A DNA stretch of 6,767 bases from the NCBI GenBank assembly GCA_902491795.1, contig CABUIX010000078.1:1-6767 (forward strand). The letters are read 5' to 3'. How positions within the stretch are numbered: position 1 is the stretch's first letter; each line of letters begins with the position of its first letter. The notes under the pieces were generated by a model that saw only the letters and a list, made by a program, of their open reading frames with translations, was not told the DNA's origin and made no database searches. The DNA is from an uncultured Bacteroidales bacterium (lineage in GTDB: Bacteria; Bacteroidota; Bacteroidia; Bacteroidales; UBA932). The translations under genes and the position numbers were made by a program. Shown one piece after another: positions 1-6,529 of this stretch.

Positions 1-55
1 TAAGCCAGGGAATCAACTTTGCGAAAAAACAGGGAGAGGGATATTGCATATTACA
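1..55. other. Left-edge sequence with no assignable gene
   Basis: This short stretch lies before the repeat array. It contains no convincing coding region. A minus-strand ATG at 47-49 opens a frame that runs off the left edge after about 16 codons (reading MQYPSPCFFAKLIPWL), so it could be the start of a gene lying outside the window, but that is too little to support a call. Confidence 0.3.
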
Positions 56-198
56 GAAGCATGCATTCTACAACGCTCCCGCGTTGCTCGGGCTTCGCCC
101 GGCGTCTCCGTGGCTCCGATTTGCTCTGCAAATCTCGCTCCCTGCGCCGCGCCGCTGATGCGGCCCCAGTCCAGCCATGAAAGGCTGCCTGTTTTCGT
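56..198. repeat. 143-bp tandem repeat, copy 1
   Basis: This is the first of two identical 143-bp units arranged head to tail. Each unit opens with gaagcatgc, which contains the palindrome gcatgc, and ends with gcctgttttcgt. The unit is GC-rich and carries four small perfect inverted repeats: cgggc/gcccg with a ttc loop (89-101), gatttgc/gcaaatc with a tct loop (118-134), gccgc/gcggc with a tgat loop (151-164) and cagcc/ggctg with an atgaaa loop (172-187). Frames stay open through it on both strands, but their translations are rich in Arg, Ala and Pro, and because 143 is not a multiple of three the frame shifts from copy to copy, so it is not a protein repeat. I infer a non-coding interspersed repeat whose transcript would fold into a string of hairpins. 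Confidence 0.9.
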
Positions 199-350
199 GA
201 AGCATGCATTCTACAACGCTCCCGCGTTGCTCGGGCTTCGCCCGGCGTCTCCGTGGCTCCGATTTGCTCTGCAAATCTCGCTCCCTGCGCCGCGCCGCTG
301 ATGCGGCCCCAGTCCAGCCATGAAAGGCTGCCTGTTTTCGTGAAGCATGC
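199..350. repeat. 143-bp tandem repeat, copy 2, plus 9-bp start of a third
   Basis: Bases 199-341 repeat 56-198 without a mismatch by my reading. Bases 342-350 repeat the first nine bases of the unit (gaagcatgc) before the sequence diverges at 351. The four hairpins recur at 232-244, 261-277, 294-307 and 315-330. The array stops ten bases before the stop codon of the minus-strand ybaK-like gene, so read-through of that gene would place these hairpins in its 3' untranslated region. No T-tract follows any of the hairpins on the minus strand, so I do not call them intrinsic terminators. Confidence 0.9.
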
Positions 351-360
351 CTTGCGCTGG

Positions 361-825
361 TCAGATGGGATATACAGAGGCTCCGGTATAACGGAAAAGA
401 TCCTCGGGGGAAATCTTCAGCTGAAGGCCGCGAACGCCTGCACTGACATAGATATAATCGTAGAGAAGGGCCGATTCGTGTATAAATGTCGGATAAGCCT
501 TCTTCATCCCTATCGGAGAACAGCCGCCGCGAATATACCCGGTCAGCCCAAGGAGTTCCTTCACATGCACCATCTCACAGCTCTTGTTTCCGGAAATGGA
601 AGCTGCAACCTTCAGGTCAACTTCGAATTCGCCAGGAATCACGCATACGAATACCCCGTTGCGGTCACCCCGCAGCACCAGAGTCTTGAAGACTCGGTCT
701 ATGTCCTCGCCGAGGGAAGCGGCTACCTTGCCGGCAGAAAGATCATCCTCGGAATATTCGTACGGTATAAGTTCATATTTGATGCCGGCAGCATCCAAAA
801 GCCTCGCAGCGTTAGTTTTTTGCAT
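361..825 (-). CDS. ybaK: YbaK/EbsC family Cys-tRNA(Pro) deacylase
   Basis: The product is 154 residues, the usual length for the stand-alone YbaK branch of the ProXp/INS-like editing domain family. These enzymes hydrolyse cysteine mischarged onto tRNA-Pro by prolyl-tRNA synthetase, acting in trans in the cytoplasm. Visible family features are the FKTLVL segment with Lys47, matching the essential lysine near position 46 of the characterised YbaK proteins, and the glycine-rich GGCSPIGMKK segment at 100-109, which forms part of the substrate pocket. The ATG at 825 puts Lys47 at the expected distance and no nearby start fits better. The gene is transcribed alone, divergently from trpB2 with 177 bp between their start codons, and its 3' end abuts the tandem repeat array. 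I saw no clear promoter. The family is certain; the exact misacylated substrate is inferred, since relatives edit other amino acids. Confidence 0.9.
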   Translation of the reverse strand: MQKTNAARLLDAAGIKYELIPYEYSEDDLSAGKVAASLGEDIDRVFKTLVLRGDRNGVFVCVIPGEFEVDLKVAASISGNKSCEMVHVKELLGLTGYIRGGCSPIGMKKAYPTFIHESALLYDYIYVSAGVRGLQLKISPEDLFRYTGASVYPI

Positions 826-1002
826 TTTGGCACGGTGATTGTAAATACATTAGTCGAAATAGATTTTTCATAGGTTAAATTTTGGTTAGAATCAAGTAAC
901 GGCCCCGATGCGACATCGCAGCCGTTACTTTTTTTTTCAAACAATGCGAATTTAAATAAAAATTCCGCGGAAGTTGCTAAATTCGCCCGCAATTGTTCCG
1001 CT
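826..1002. other. Divergent intergenic region between ybaK and trpB2
   Basis: This region must contain the promoters for both flanking genes. The left half is AT-rich, the middle is a strong plus-strand terminator hairpin (annotated separately), and the last 60 bases lead into trpB2. Weak TAnnTTTG-like matches occur at 876-884 (nine bases, one too many between TA and TTTG) and 978-985 (TAAATTCG), but neither has a well-spaced upstream TTTG element, so I call no promoter. I found no leader peptide with tryptophan codons. Confidence 0.6.
894..937 (+). terminator. Strong intrinsic terminator upstream of trpB2 (possible attenuator)
   Basis: A perfect 10-bp stem pairs aagtaacggc (894-903) with gccgttactt (921-930). 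Inside it, a second 5-bp stem pairs cgatg (906-910) with catcg (914-918) around a three-base loop. A run of nine T residues (929-937) follows on the plus strand only, so the structure should terminate plus-strand transcription. No plus-strand gene lies upstream of it in the window. It therefore either ends a short leader or small RNA that starts in 826-890, attenuates trpB2, or insulates trpB2 from transcription antisense to ybaK. Confidence 0.85.
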
Positions 1003-2316
1003 ATGAGACAAAAAAAATTCATACTTCCCGAATCAGAAATCCCGACTCGCTGGTACAACATCCTGACGGACATGAAAAACCGTCCGCAGCCGATGCTGAA
1101 TCCAAAGACTAATGAACCCGTCAAGGCCGAAGACCTCTACAGGCTATTCTCAAAGGCATGCTCGGACCAGGAGCTCAATGTCAGTGACCGCTGGATCGAT
1201 ATTCCTGAGGCAGTACGTGAGAAGTACAGCTTCTACCGCTGCACGCCGCTGGTCCGGGCGTATGGACTGGAGGAGGCGCTCGGCACCCCCGCCCACATAT
1301 ATTTCAAGAACGAGAGCGTAAGCCCGATAGGCTCGCACAAACTCAACTCCGCTCTCGCCCAGGCATACTACTGCAGTCGCGAAGGCGTCACCAACATAAC
1401 CACTGAGACAGGTGCCGGCCAGTGGGGCGCCGCACTGTCATATGCAGCAAATGTATTCGGACTGGAATGTGCGGTCTACCAGGTAAAGATCAGTTATGAG
1501 CAGAAACCATACCGCAGGAGCATAATGCAGGCATTCGGAGCCCAGGTCACTCCCTCCCCCTCGATGTCAACCAGGGCCGGCAAAGACATACTGACAGCAT
1601 TTCCGCATCACCAGGGATCCCTCGGGACTGCCATATCAGAGGCTGTCGAGCTTGCTACAACAACCCCAAACTGCAAATATACCCTGGGATCAGTGCTCAA
1701 CCATGTTGCACTGCACCAGACGGTCATCGGCCTGGAAGCCGAGAAGCAGATGGAACTTGCGGGAGAATACCCAGACATTCTGATAGCATGCTTCGGAGGC
1801 GGTTCGAATTTCGGAGGACTCTGTTTCCCGTTCATGAGGCACACTCTCACGGAAGGGACGGCGACAAGATACATTGCGGCCGAACCGGCATCATGCCCCA
1901 AACTGACAAAGGGAGAGTTCCGCTATGACTTTGGCGACGAAAGCGGATACACACCTCTCATCCCAATGTTCACGCTCGGACATGACTTTCAGCCCGCGAA
2001 CATCCATGCAGGAGGGCTGCGCTACCACGGGGCCGGGGCAATCGTTTCGGAACTTCTGAAGGATTCCTTGATTGAAGCCGTGGACATCCGCCAGCTGGAT
2101 TCTTTCAAGGCGGGGCTGCTGTTCGCAAAGACTGAAGGCATAATTCCCGCACCGGAATCCTGCCACGCCATAGCCGCCACCGTGAACGAAGCCCTGAAAT
2201 GCAAGGAAAACAGGGAGAAGAAAGTCATACTCTTCAATCTCTCCGGACACGGGCTCGTGGACATGAGCGCATACGACCAGTACATATCCGGGTCAATGGG
2301 CAATACGGGAGAATAA
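1003..2316 (+). CDS. trpB2: Tryptophan synthase beta chain, TrpB2 type (stand-alone)
   Basis: This 437-residue, fold-type II PLP enzyme would condense indole with L-serine to give L-tryptophan. Motifs in order: SPIGSHKLN (107-115) with Lys113 as the PLP Schiff-base lysine, TETGAGQWG (134-142) with Glu135 as the catalytic glutamate, the phosphate-binding FGGGSN loop (264-269), and SGHG (414-417) near the C-terminus. The Trp after GAGQ and SGHG in place of SGRGDKD mark the TrpB2 subfamily rather than the TrpA-coupled TrpB1. TrpB2 proteins also carry an N-terminal extension, seen here as about 75 residues before the YRCTPL segment. The start at 1003 keeps the family-like opening KKFILPESEIPTRWYN. 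No trpA or other trp gene is nearby; two transporter genes follow 13 bp downstream, suggesting an operon. Some TrpB2 paralogues prefer O-phosphoserine or salvage indole, so the physiological substrate is unproven. Confidence 0.93.
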   Translation: MRQKKFILPESEIPTRWYNILTDMKNRPQPMLNPKTNEPVKAEDLYRLFSKACSDQELNVSDRWIDIPEAVREKYSFYRCTPLVRAYGLEEALGTPAHIYFKNESVSPIGSHKLNSALAQAYYCSREGVTNITTETGAGQWGAALSYAANVFGLECAVYQVKISYEQKPYRRSIMQAFGAQVTPSPSMSTRAGKDILTAFPHHQGSLGTAISEAVELATTTPNCKYTLGSVLNHVALHQTVIGLEAEKQMELAGEYPDILIACFGGGSNFGGLCFPFMRHTLTEGTATRYIAAEPASCPKLTKGEFRYDFGDESGYTPLIPMFTLGHDFQPANIHAGGLRYHGAGAIVSELLKDSLIEAVDIRQLDSFKAGLLFAKTEGIIPAPESCHAIAATVNEALKCKENREKKVILFNLSGHGLVDMSAYDQYISGSMGNTGE

Positions 2317-2329
2317 TCGTAATTCAGAA

Positions 2330-3268
2330 ATGCAGTTCTCACCAGATTCTGCCGGGACGGTCTCCGGGCAGAAACATTCGTCAGGAGGCTATCTGGCCGG
2401 ACTCGTTGCCGGGATTGCATACGGGTCCAACCCTCTTTTCGGCAAGGACCTGCTGTCCGGAGGCGTTCCCGTCATATCCATCCTGTTCTTCCGGTACATC
2501 ATTGCGACCCTATGCATAGCCCTGCTGATATTCCGGAAAAGAGAGTCTGTCAGAATCACTTGGAAGCAATTTGAATGGATGATGATGCTCGGGCTGTTTT
2601 TCAGCGCAAGCAGCCTGACGCTGTTTGAATCATACTATTATATTCCGGCCGGACTTGCGACCACAGTCGTCTATCTTTACCCTGTATTCACCGCCCTTAT
2701 CATGATGTTCCTGCGCCAGATGCCTTCCTGGCAGTCATGGGTATCAATACTGGCGTCCCTTGCCGGAGTGGCAATAATGACAGGCATCGGCCAAGGAGGT
2801 GACTTCAATGCCAAAGGCGTGCTTCTCTGCGCCGCATCAGCATTCAGTTACTCGATGTACCTTGTGATAGTCAACCAGTCGAGACGGCTGGCCAACATCT
2901 CCGCCGACACAATAACCCTGTATTCTCTGGGCATCGGGACAATACTTTACATGTTCCTGTCCGTCAGGTCAGGAGTTCCGGTCACTCAGGGAATAGACCG
3001 GGCGGAAGACTGGATCGATCTTCTGGGGCTCGGAATTGTTCCCACCATGATAGCCATGCTCACCCTCGCAATATCAACAAAAACAATCGGGCCAACGAAA
3101 ACTGCAGTACTGGGCGTAGCGGAACCGCTCACGGCCATCGCGATAGGAACCCTTGTCTTTCATGAACCATTCACGCTGAACGTTGCCGCAGGAGTTGCCG
3201 TGTGCATCGCGGCTATACTTTTCATGGTTCTGTCCGACCACAAAAAAGCGGCTTCAGGCCAACAATGA
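2330..3268 (+). CDS. EamA/DMT superfamily transporter, ten-helix
   Basis: The 312-residue product has two tandem EamA domains, at about 20-152 and 162-301, the classic ten-helix drug/metabolite transporter plan of the inner membrane. Hydrophobic segments lie near residues 20-36, 47-67, 83-100, 107-128, 134-151, 161-181, 191-211, 229-249, 256-276 and 283-301. The GVAEPLTAIAIGTLVFHEP stretch (262-280) is the conserved proline/glutamate motif of the second repeat. The first 19 residues are hydrophilic and not a signal peptide. Family members move amino acids, purines, nucleotide sugars or other small metabolites, usually outward, and the substrate cannot be read from sequence. Lying 13 bp after trpB2 and overlapping the next gene, it is probably cotranscribed with both, which makes an aromatic amino acid, indole or a related compound a reasonable but untested guess. 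Confidence 0.88.
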   Translation: MQFSPDSAGTVSGQKHSSGGYLAGLVAGIAYGSNPLFGKDLLSGGVPVISILFFRYIIATLCIALLIFRKRESVRITWKQFEWMMMLGLFFSASSLTLFESYYYIPAGLATTVVYLYPVFTALIMMFLRQMPSWQSWVSILASLAGVAIMTGIGQGGDFNAKGVLLCAASAFSYSMYLVIVNQSRRLANISADTITLYSLGIGTILYMFLSVRSGVPVTQGIDRAEDWIDLLGLGIVPTMIAMLTLAISTKTIGPTKTAVLGVAEPLTAIAIGTLVFHEPFTLNVAAGVAVCIAAILFMVLSDHKKAASGQQ

Positions 3269-3702
3269 CAAAAACACGAACTAAGATGTGGAAATATTAC
3301 GCACTTCTTTCGGCCTTCTTCGCGGCCCTGACCGCAATCTTCGCCAAAATCGGAGTCAAGGACGTGGACTCGAACCTCGCCACAGCCATAAGAACGACCG
3401 TGATTCTGCTGATAACATGGGGAATAGTGCTTTGTACCAACCAGGAAGGCGCGATGAAAGGCATCCCCGGGCACACATGGCTTTTCCTGGTACTTTCCGG
3501 AATCTGCACAGGGCTATCCTGGCTGTTCTATTTCAAGGCGCTGCAGGAAGGTGACGTTTCACGCGTTGCTCCAATCGACAAACTCAGCGTGGTGATCACC
3601 ATCTGCCTGTCATTCCTGCTGCTGAAGGAGCCCGTAAGTCCGAGGGTGATTCTCGGAGCGCTGCTGATAACCTGCGGGAGCATAGTAATGCTCGTCAAAT
3701 AG
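3265..3702 (+). CDS. Half-size EamA family membrane protein
   Basis: The product is 145 residues with a single EamA domain and about five hydrophobic segments (near 9-29, 40-57, 70-90, 100-120 and 126-144). It belongs to the short, roughly 140-residue EamA group whose hallmarks include FAKIGVKDVDSNLATAIRT (26-44) and the GDVSRVAPIDKLSVV segment (96-110). Half-size proteins of this superfamily are thought to work as dimers, so it may pair with itself or with the preceding full-length transporter. The start codon overlaps the upstream stop as ATGA, indicating translational coupling. An internal ATG at 3286 (giving MWKYYALL) would leave 138 residues and is a plausible alternative; the overlap favours 3265. 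The substrate is unknown. The gene ends 24 bp from the stop codon of the converging lutC. Confidence 0.85.
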   Translation: MTKTRTKMWKYYALLSAFFAALTAIFAKIGVKDVDSNLATAIRTTVILLITWGIVLCTNQEGAMKGIPGHTWLFLVLSGICTGLSWLFYFKALQEGDVSRVAPIDKLSVVITICLSFLLLKEPVSPRVILGALLITCGSIVMLVK

Positions 3703-3726
3703 ACAAGCGCAGGCCCCGAAAGCCGG

Positions 3727-4350
3727 CTATACCAGCACTACTGTGACGCTTCTGGCCCCGTGGGCACCGAAAACCAGAGCCTGCTCGATGTCGGCTGTCT
3801 TTGAAGGACCAGAAATGAATGTCCCGAAAGAACGCGGGTTCTCCAGTTCCGGACGCGCATACGCAAGATGCATGTTGTCGACAATATCTTTCCTGTCCAG
3901 CACCACGACGAGAGCCTCGGCAATAAAAAGCAGCGCCCTGAATTTACCGTATTCGTCTATCCATACGGCCCCGTTCTCAGCCACTCCGAACCTGGCTCGG
4001 ACTACGGCAACGTCAGTTCCGTCAAGAGCCGCTGGCGCTTCATAGTCATCGGGCGTTCTCATCACAGCCCCGTCAACGACAAGCCCCGGAATACCGTCAG
4101 CCAAAGCGGAAACAACATTGACGGCTTCCGGATACCGCTCACGAATGACACTTGAAATGAACGGTCCGGGGTCCGCTCCGTCTGGAGCAGCCACCGCCTT
4201 GCCGCCCGCAGCCTCAATAGACGCCGAAAAGGCGCCCACCTTGTCCGCGTACGTGATTGCCGAATCCTCAAGACCGGAAAGGTCCGGGTACGGAAATGAT
4301 GCAGCCGTATTCCTGCGCAAGTTCTCAAATATTTCCTGTCTGCTTCCCAT
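3727..4350 (-). CDS. lutC: Lactate utilization protein C (LUD domain)
   Basis: This 207-residue protein is the LutC/YkgG subunit of the three-part LutABC complex, which oxidises L-lactate to pyruvate in place of flavin lactate dehydrogenases. It consists essentially of one LUD domain. Family features are FGVAENGAVW (121-130) and the C-terminal GPSKTADIEQALVFGAHGARS stretch (181-201), whose GPS-[RK]-TADIE core is strongly conserved. The N-terminus (MGSRQEIFENLRR) has the usual amphipathic helix opening. It is the last gene of a minus-strand operon, starting four bases after the lutB stop, so it is very likely translated from the same transcript. No intrinsic terminator is visible after its stop, and the neighbouring plus-strand gene converges on it. 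Confidence 0.93.
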   Translation of the reverse strand: MGSRQEIFENLRRNTAASFPYPDLSGLEDSAITYADKVGAFSASIEAAGGKAVAAPDGADPGPFISSVIRERYPEAVNVVSALADGIPGLVVDGAVMRTPDDYEAPAALDGTDVAVVRARFGVAENGAVWIDEYGKFRALLFIAEALVVVLDRKDIVDNMHLAYARPELENPRSFGTFISGPSKTADIEQALVFGAHGARSVTVVLV

Positions 4351-4354
4351 ATTG

Positions 4355-5722
4355 CTACTTTATCTCCCCTTTCTTCCAGAGGCTGTTGAACGATTCTTTT
4401 GCAAACTGAGGCATTTCCCTTCCGCGGCCCCAAGGATTGACCTTCGCATACACCAGAGGTCTCGGCACATGATTGGCGACAGGAGCCATTTTAAGGGCGG
4501 CATTGAAAGCAAGGGGGTGTTCCATTACATCCTTCATGGCGACGGAAACAGCCTTTTTCATCTTGTCAGCCCTGCCGATGGAATCAAGAGTCTGACGCCA
4601 CAGGTATATCTGTTCTCCGAGATCAACCTTGGCCGGACACACATTGCTGCAAGACATGCAGAGAGAGCAGGCCGAAACATTGTCATAATATTTCCTCGGA
4701 TCCTTGAGCATGGACAGGTTGATTCCTATGGGACCGGGGATAAAATAGGTGTACGAATAACCACCGCTGCGCCTGTATACCGGGCAAGTGTTCATGCAGG
4801 CACCGCACCTCAGACAGTTCAGTGCCTTTTCGTGGCCTTTGTTGGCCAGGATGTCGCTGCGCCCGTTGTCCACGATGATTATGTGGAACTCTCCCCCGTC
4901 CTGGGGTCTTGCATAATGAGTCGTGTAGGTTGTGGACGGCTGTCCTGTTCCGGAGCGGGCAAGGAGTCTTGTGAAAACGCCGAGGGAGCGCAGGTCCGGC
5001 ACTATCTTCTCGAGGCCAAATCCGGCTATCTGCAGTTTGTGGAGCGATGTGCCGATGTCGGCGTTGCCCTCATTCGTGCAGACGACGATCTCTCCTGTAG
5101 AGGCTACCGCAAAGTTTGCCCCCGTCATCGCGGCGTCCGCCTTCTTGAATATCTGTCTGAGGTTCTTCCTGGCGGCATGGGTCAGGTATGTCGGGTCGCA
5201 GTTCCCAGGCTCCGTTCCCATTTCCTTTTCGAAAAGCCTTCCGATTTCCTCGCGCTTGATGTGCACGGCCGGAAGCACTATATGGCTCGGCTTCACGTGC
5301 ATGAGCTGCACAATCCTCTCGCCAAGATCGCTCTCCACGGTTTCGATGCCGTTTTCTTCAAGGAAAGGATTCAGGCCGCATTCCTCCGCCAGCATCGACT
5401 TGCTCTTTATGAAAAGCTTTGCACCGTGGTCCTGAAGAATCTTAAGGATTGTTTCGCAGTATTCACGGGCATCCCGTGCCCAGTGCACAATTGCCCCGTT
5501 GGCCGTGGCGTTTCGTTCAAACTCTTCCAGAAGTTCCGGGAGATGGCTGTTGGAATACATCTTGAGGGCGCACGCGGCATCCCTGAGCTGTTCCCACTCC
5601 GGAAGGCTCCGGCTCATCCTGTCACGTTTCTGACGCACCATCCACAGCGTCTCGTCATGCCACTCCGCATGAGCACTGTCCTTCAGGAATTCGGCTGCCG
5701 CCAATGCATGTTTCGTACTCAT
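4355..5722 (-). CDS. lutB: Lactate utilization iron-sulphur protein B
   Basis: The 455-residue LutB/YkgF subunit combines an N-terminal LUD domain (about 65-290, including the ASTGEIVVCTNEGN segment at 207-220) with a C-terminal bacterial-ferredoxin module for two 4Fe-4S clusters. The cluster ligands are all present: Cys303, 306, 309 and 313 in CLRCGACMNTCP, and Cys352, 355, 358 and 362 in CSLCMSCSNVCP. The protein ends in the family-like FNSLWKK segment. It is thought to carry electrons from lactate oxidation within the LutABC complex on the cytoplasmic side. The start at 5722 follows the lutA stop by 12 bases, and a purine-rich gtagagaag directly precedes the ATG, which supports it. Length and ligands indicate an intact gene. 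A long open frame lies antisense to it but is a composition effect. Confidence 0.95.
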   Translation of the reverse strand: MSTKHALAAAEFLKDSAHAEWHDETLWMVRQKRDRMSRSLPEWEQLRDAACALKMYSNSHLPELLEEFERNATANGAIVHWARDAREYCETILKILQDHGAKLFIKSKSMLAEECGLNPFLEENGIETVESDLGERIVQLMHVKPSHIVLPAVHIKREEIGRLFEKEMGTEPGNCDPTYLTHAARKNLRQIFKKADAAMTGANFAVASTGEIVVCTNEGNADIGTSLHKLQIAGFGLEKIVPDLRSLGVFTRLLARSGTGQPSTTYTTHYARPQDGGEFHIIIVDNGRSDILANKGHEKALNCLRCGACMNTCPVYRRSGGYSYTYFIPGPIGINLSMLKDPRKYYDNVSACSLCMSCSNVCPAKVDLGEQIYLWRQTLDSIGRADKMKKAVSVAMKDVMEHPLAFNAALKMAPVANHVPRPLVYAKVNPWGRGREMPQFAKESFNSLWKKGEIK

Positions 5723-5734
5723 CTTCTCTACTTT

Positions 5735-6475
5735 TTACAGTCCCTGTGCAAGAATTTCCACAATATGAATTGTCTTGATGGGCAGATGCTCGCGGCGGAT
5801 GATTCCTTCCTGATGCATCAGGCAGGACGAATCCGCGCCTGTAATGTATTCCGCTCCGGTTGCCATATGCCGCTGGATCTTGCTGCGTCCCATCGCAACT
5901 GAAACAGCGTCTTCCTCTATCGAGAACATTCCGCCGAAACCACAGCACTCATCCGGGCGCTCCGGCTCGACCACCTCTATGTCCTTCACAAGGGAGAGCA
6001 GGTCCTTCAGTTTGTTGTAATACGGCACATTGCGCTCACTCGGGGATGAAAGCCCGAGCAGTCGCACACCATGGCAGCTGTTGTGGATGCTGACCTTGTG
6101 GGGAAACGAAGCATCCAGCGAAACGGGCTTGACCACATCGTGAATGAAGCCGCAGATGTCATATACCTTGTCTTCGCTGATGCAGCGGTGGGCCTTGTCC
6201 TTGAGCAGCGTCGGATAGTGGTCCTTGATGAACACTGCACAGCTGGCAGACGGCCCGACCACATAATCAAAGCCGGCAAACTTCTCGTCAAGTTCCTCTG
6301 CCAGTTTCTTCGCGGAACTCTCGAAGCCCGCATTGGCCATAGGCTGGCCGCAGCAGGTCTGGTTCAGCGGATATTCCACATCCAGGCCAAGATGCCTGAG
6401 CAGTTTGTATGATGCCACTCCCACCTGCGGATATACCGCATTCACATAGCAGGGAATGAAAAGTCCAATCTTCAT
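5735..6475 (-). CDS. lutA: Lactate utilization protein A (CCG-domain Fe-S protein)
   Basis: The 246-residue LutA/YkgE subunit has the two tandem CCG domains that also occur in heterodisulfide reductase subunit B and the glycolate oxidase GlcF. The first uses Cys9, the CCG at 41-43 and Cys79. The second uses Cys134, the ECCGFGG segment at 176-182 and Cys218 in SSCLMHQEG. In the family these cysteines bind Fe-S clusters, and the protein forms part of the L-lactate-to-pyruvate oxidising complex with LutB and LutC. It has no signal peptide or membrane segment, so it is cytoplasmic. It is the first gene of the operon, with the order lutA-lutB-lutC seen in Bacillus and E. coli (ykgEFG). The ATG at 6475 gives the standard opening MKIGLFIPCYVN. 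No lactate permease or GntR-type lutR regulator gene is in the window. Confidence 0.95.
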   Translation of the reverse strand: MKIGLFIPCYVNAVYPQVGVASYKLLRHLGLDVEYPLNQTCCGQPMANAGFESSAKKLAEELDEKFAGFDYVVGPSASCAVFIKDHYPTLLKDKAHRCISEDKVYDICGFIHDVVKPVSLDASFPHKVSIHNSCHGVRLLGLSSPSERNVPYYNKLKDLLSLVKDIEVVEPERPDECCGFGGMFSIEEDAVSVAMGRSKIQRHMATGAEYITGADSSCLMHQEGIIRREHLPIKTIHIVEILAQGL

Positions 6476-6495
6476 CAGGAAAATTTTATGCTGCG

Positions 6496-6529
6496 CAAAA
6501 TTAACGATTATCCGGGCATATTGTTCAAA
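6496..6529 (-). promoter_or_regulatory. Candidate Bacteroidota promoter of lutABC
   Basis: On the minus strand, TAATTTTG (complement of 6496-6503) is a perfect match to the Bacteroidota -7 consensus TAnnTTTG. A TTTG (complement of 6526-6529) stands 22 bases upstream, slightly longer than the usual 19-21 for the -33 element. The -7 element would end about 20 bases before the lutA ATG, leaving a short leader. No competing match is as good in this gap. Confidence 0.6.

Noticed and set aside
44..301. Open frames of 68-85 codons on both strands through the tandem repeats.
   Set aside because: The repeat length is not a multiple of three, so each copy is read in a different frame, and the translations are low-complexity Arg/Ala/Pro sequence. 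They look like the spurious proteins that structured GC-rich repeats produce.
56..350. The repeats as a CRISPR array or insertion sequence.
   Set aside because: There are no unique spacers between short repeats, no cas genes, no transposase and no terminal inverted repeats with target-site duplication.
253..873. A 206-codon plus-strand open frame covering ybaK and part of the repeat.
   Set aside because: It starts inside the repeat and runs antisense to ybaK, whose Lys47 and GGxxPxGxKK motifs are clear. The reading shows no protein family features.
876..985. Promoters for trpB2 at TAAATTTTG (876-884) or TAAATTCG (978-985).
   Set aside because: The first has one base too many inside the -7 element and the second differs from consensus; neither has a TTTG at the right distance upstream.
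723..1124. A 133-codon minus-strand open frame spanning the ybaK-trpB2 intergenic region.
   Set aside because: It overlaps the start of both flanking genes and reads through the terminator hairpin; no domain or sensible start context is visible.
4118..5902. A 594-codon plus-strand open frame antisense to the lut operon.
   Set aside because: It lies opposite lutC, lutB and the 3' end of lutA, all of which have full cofactor motifs. Its translation has no recognisable domain and runs through three gene boundaries, as expected for a GC-driven shadow frame.
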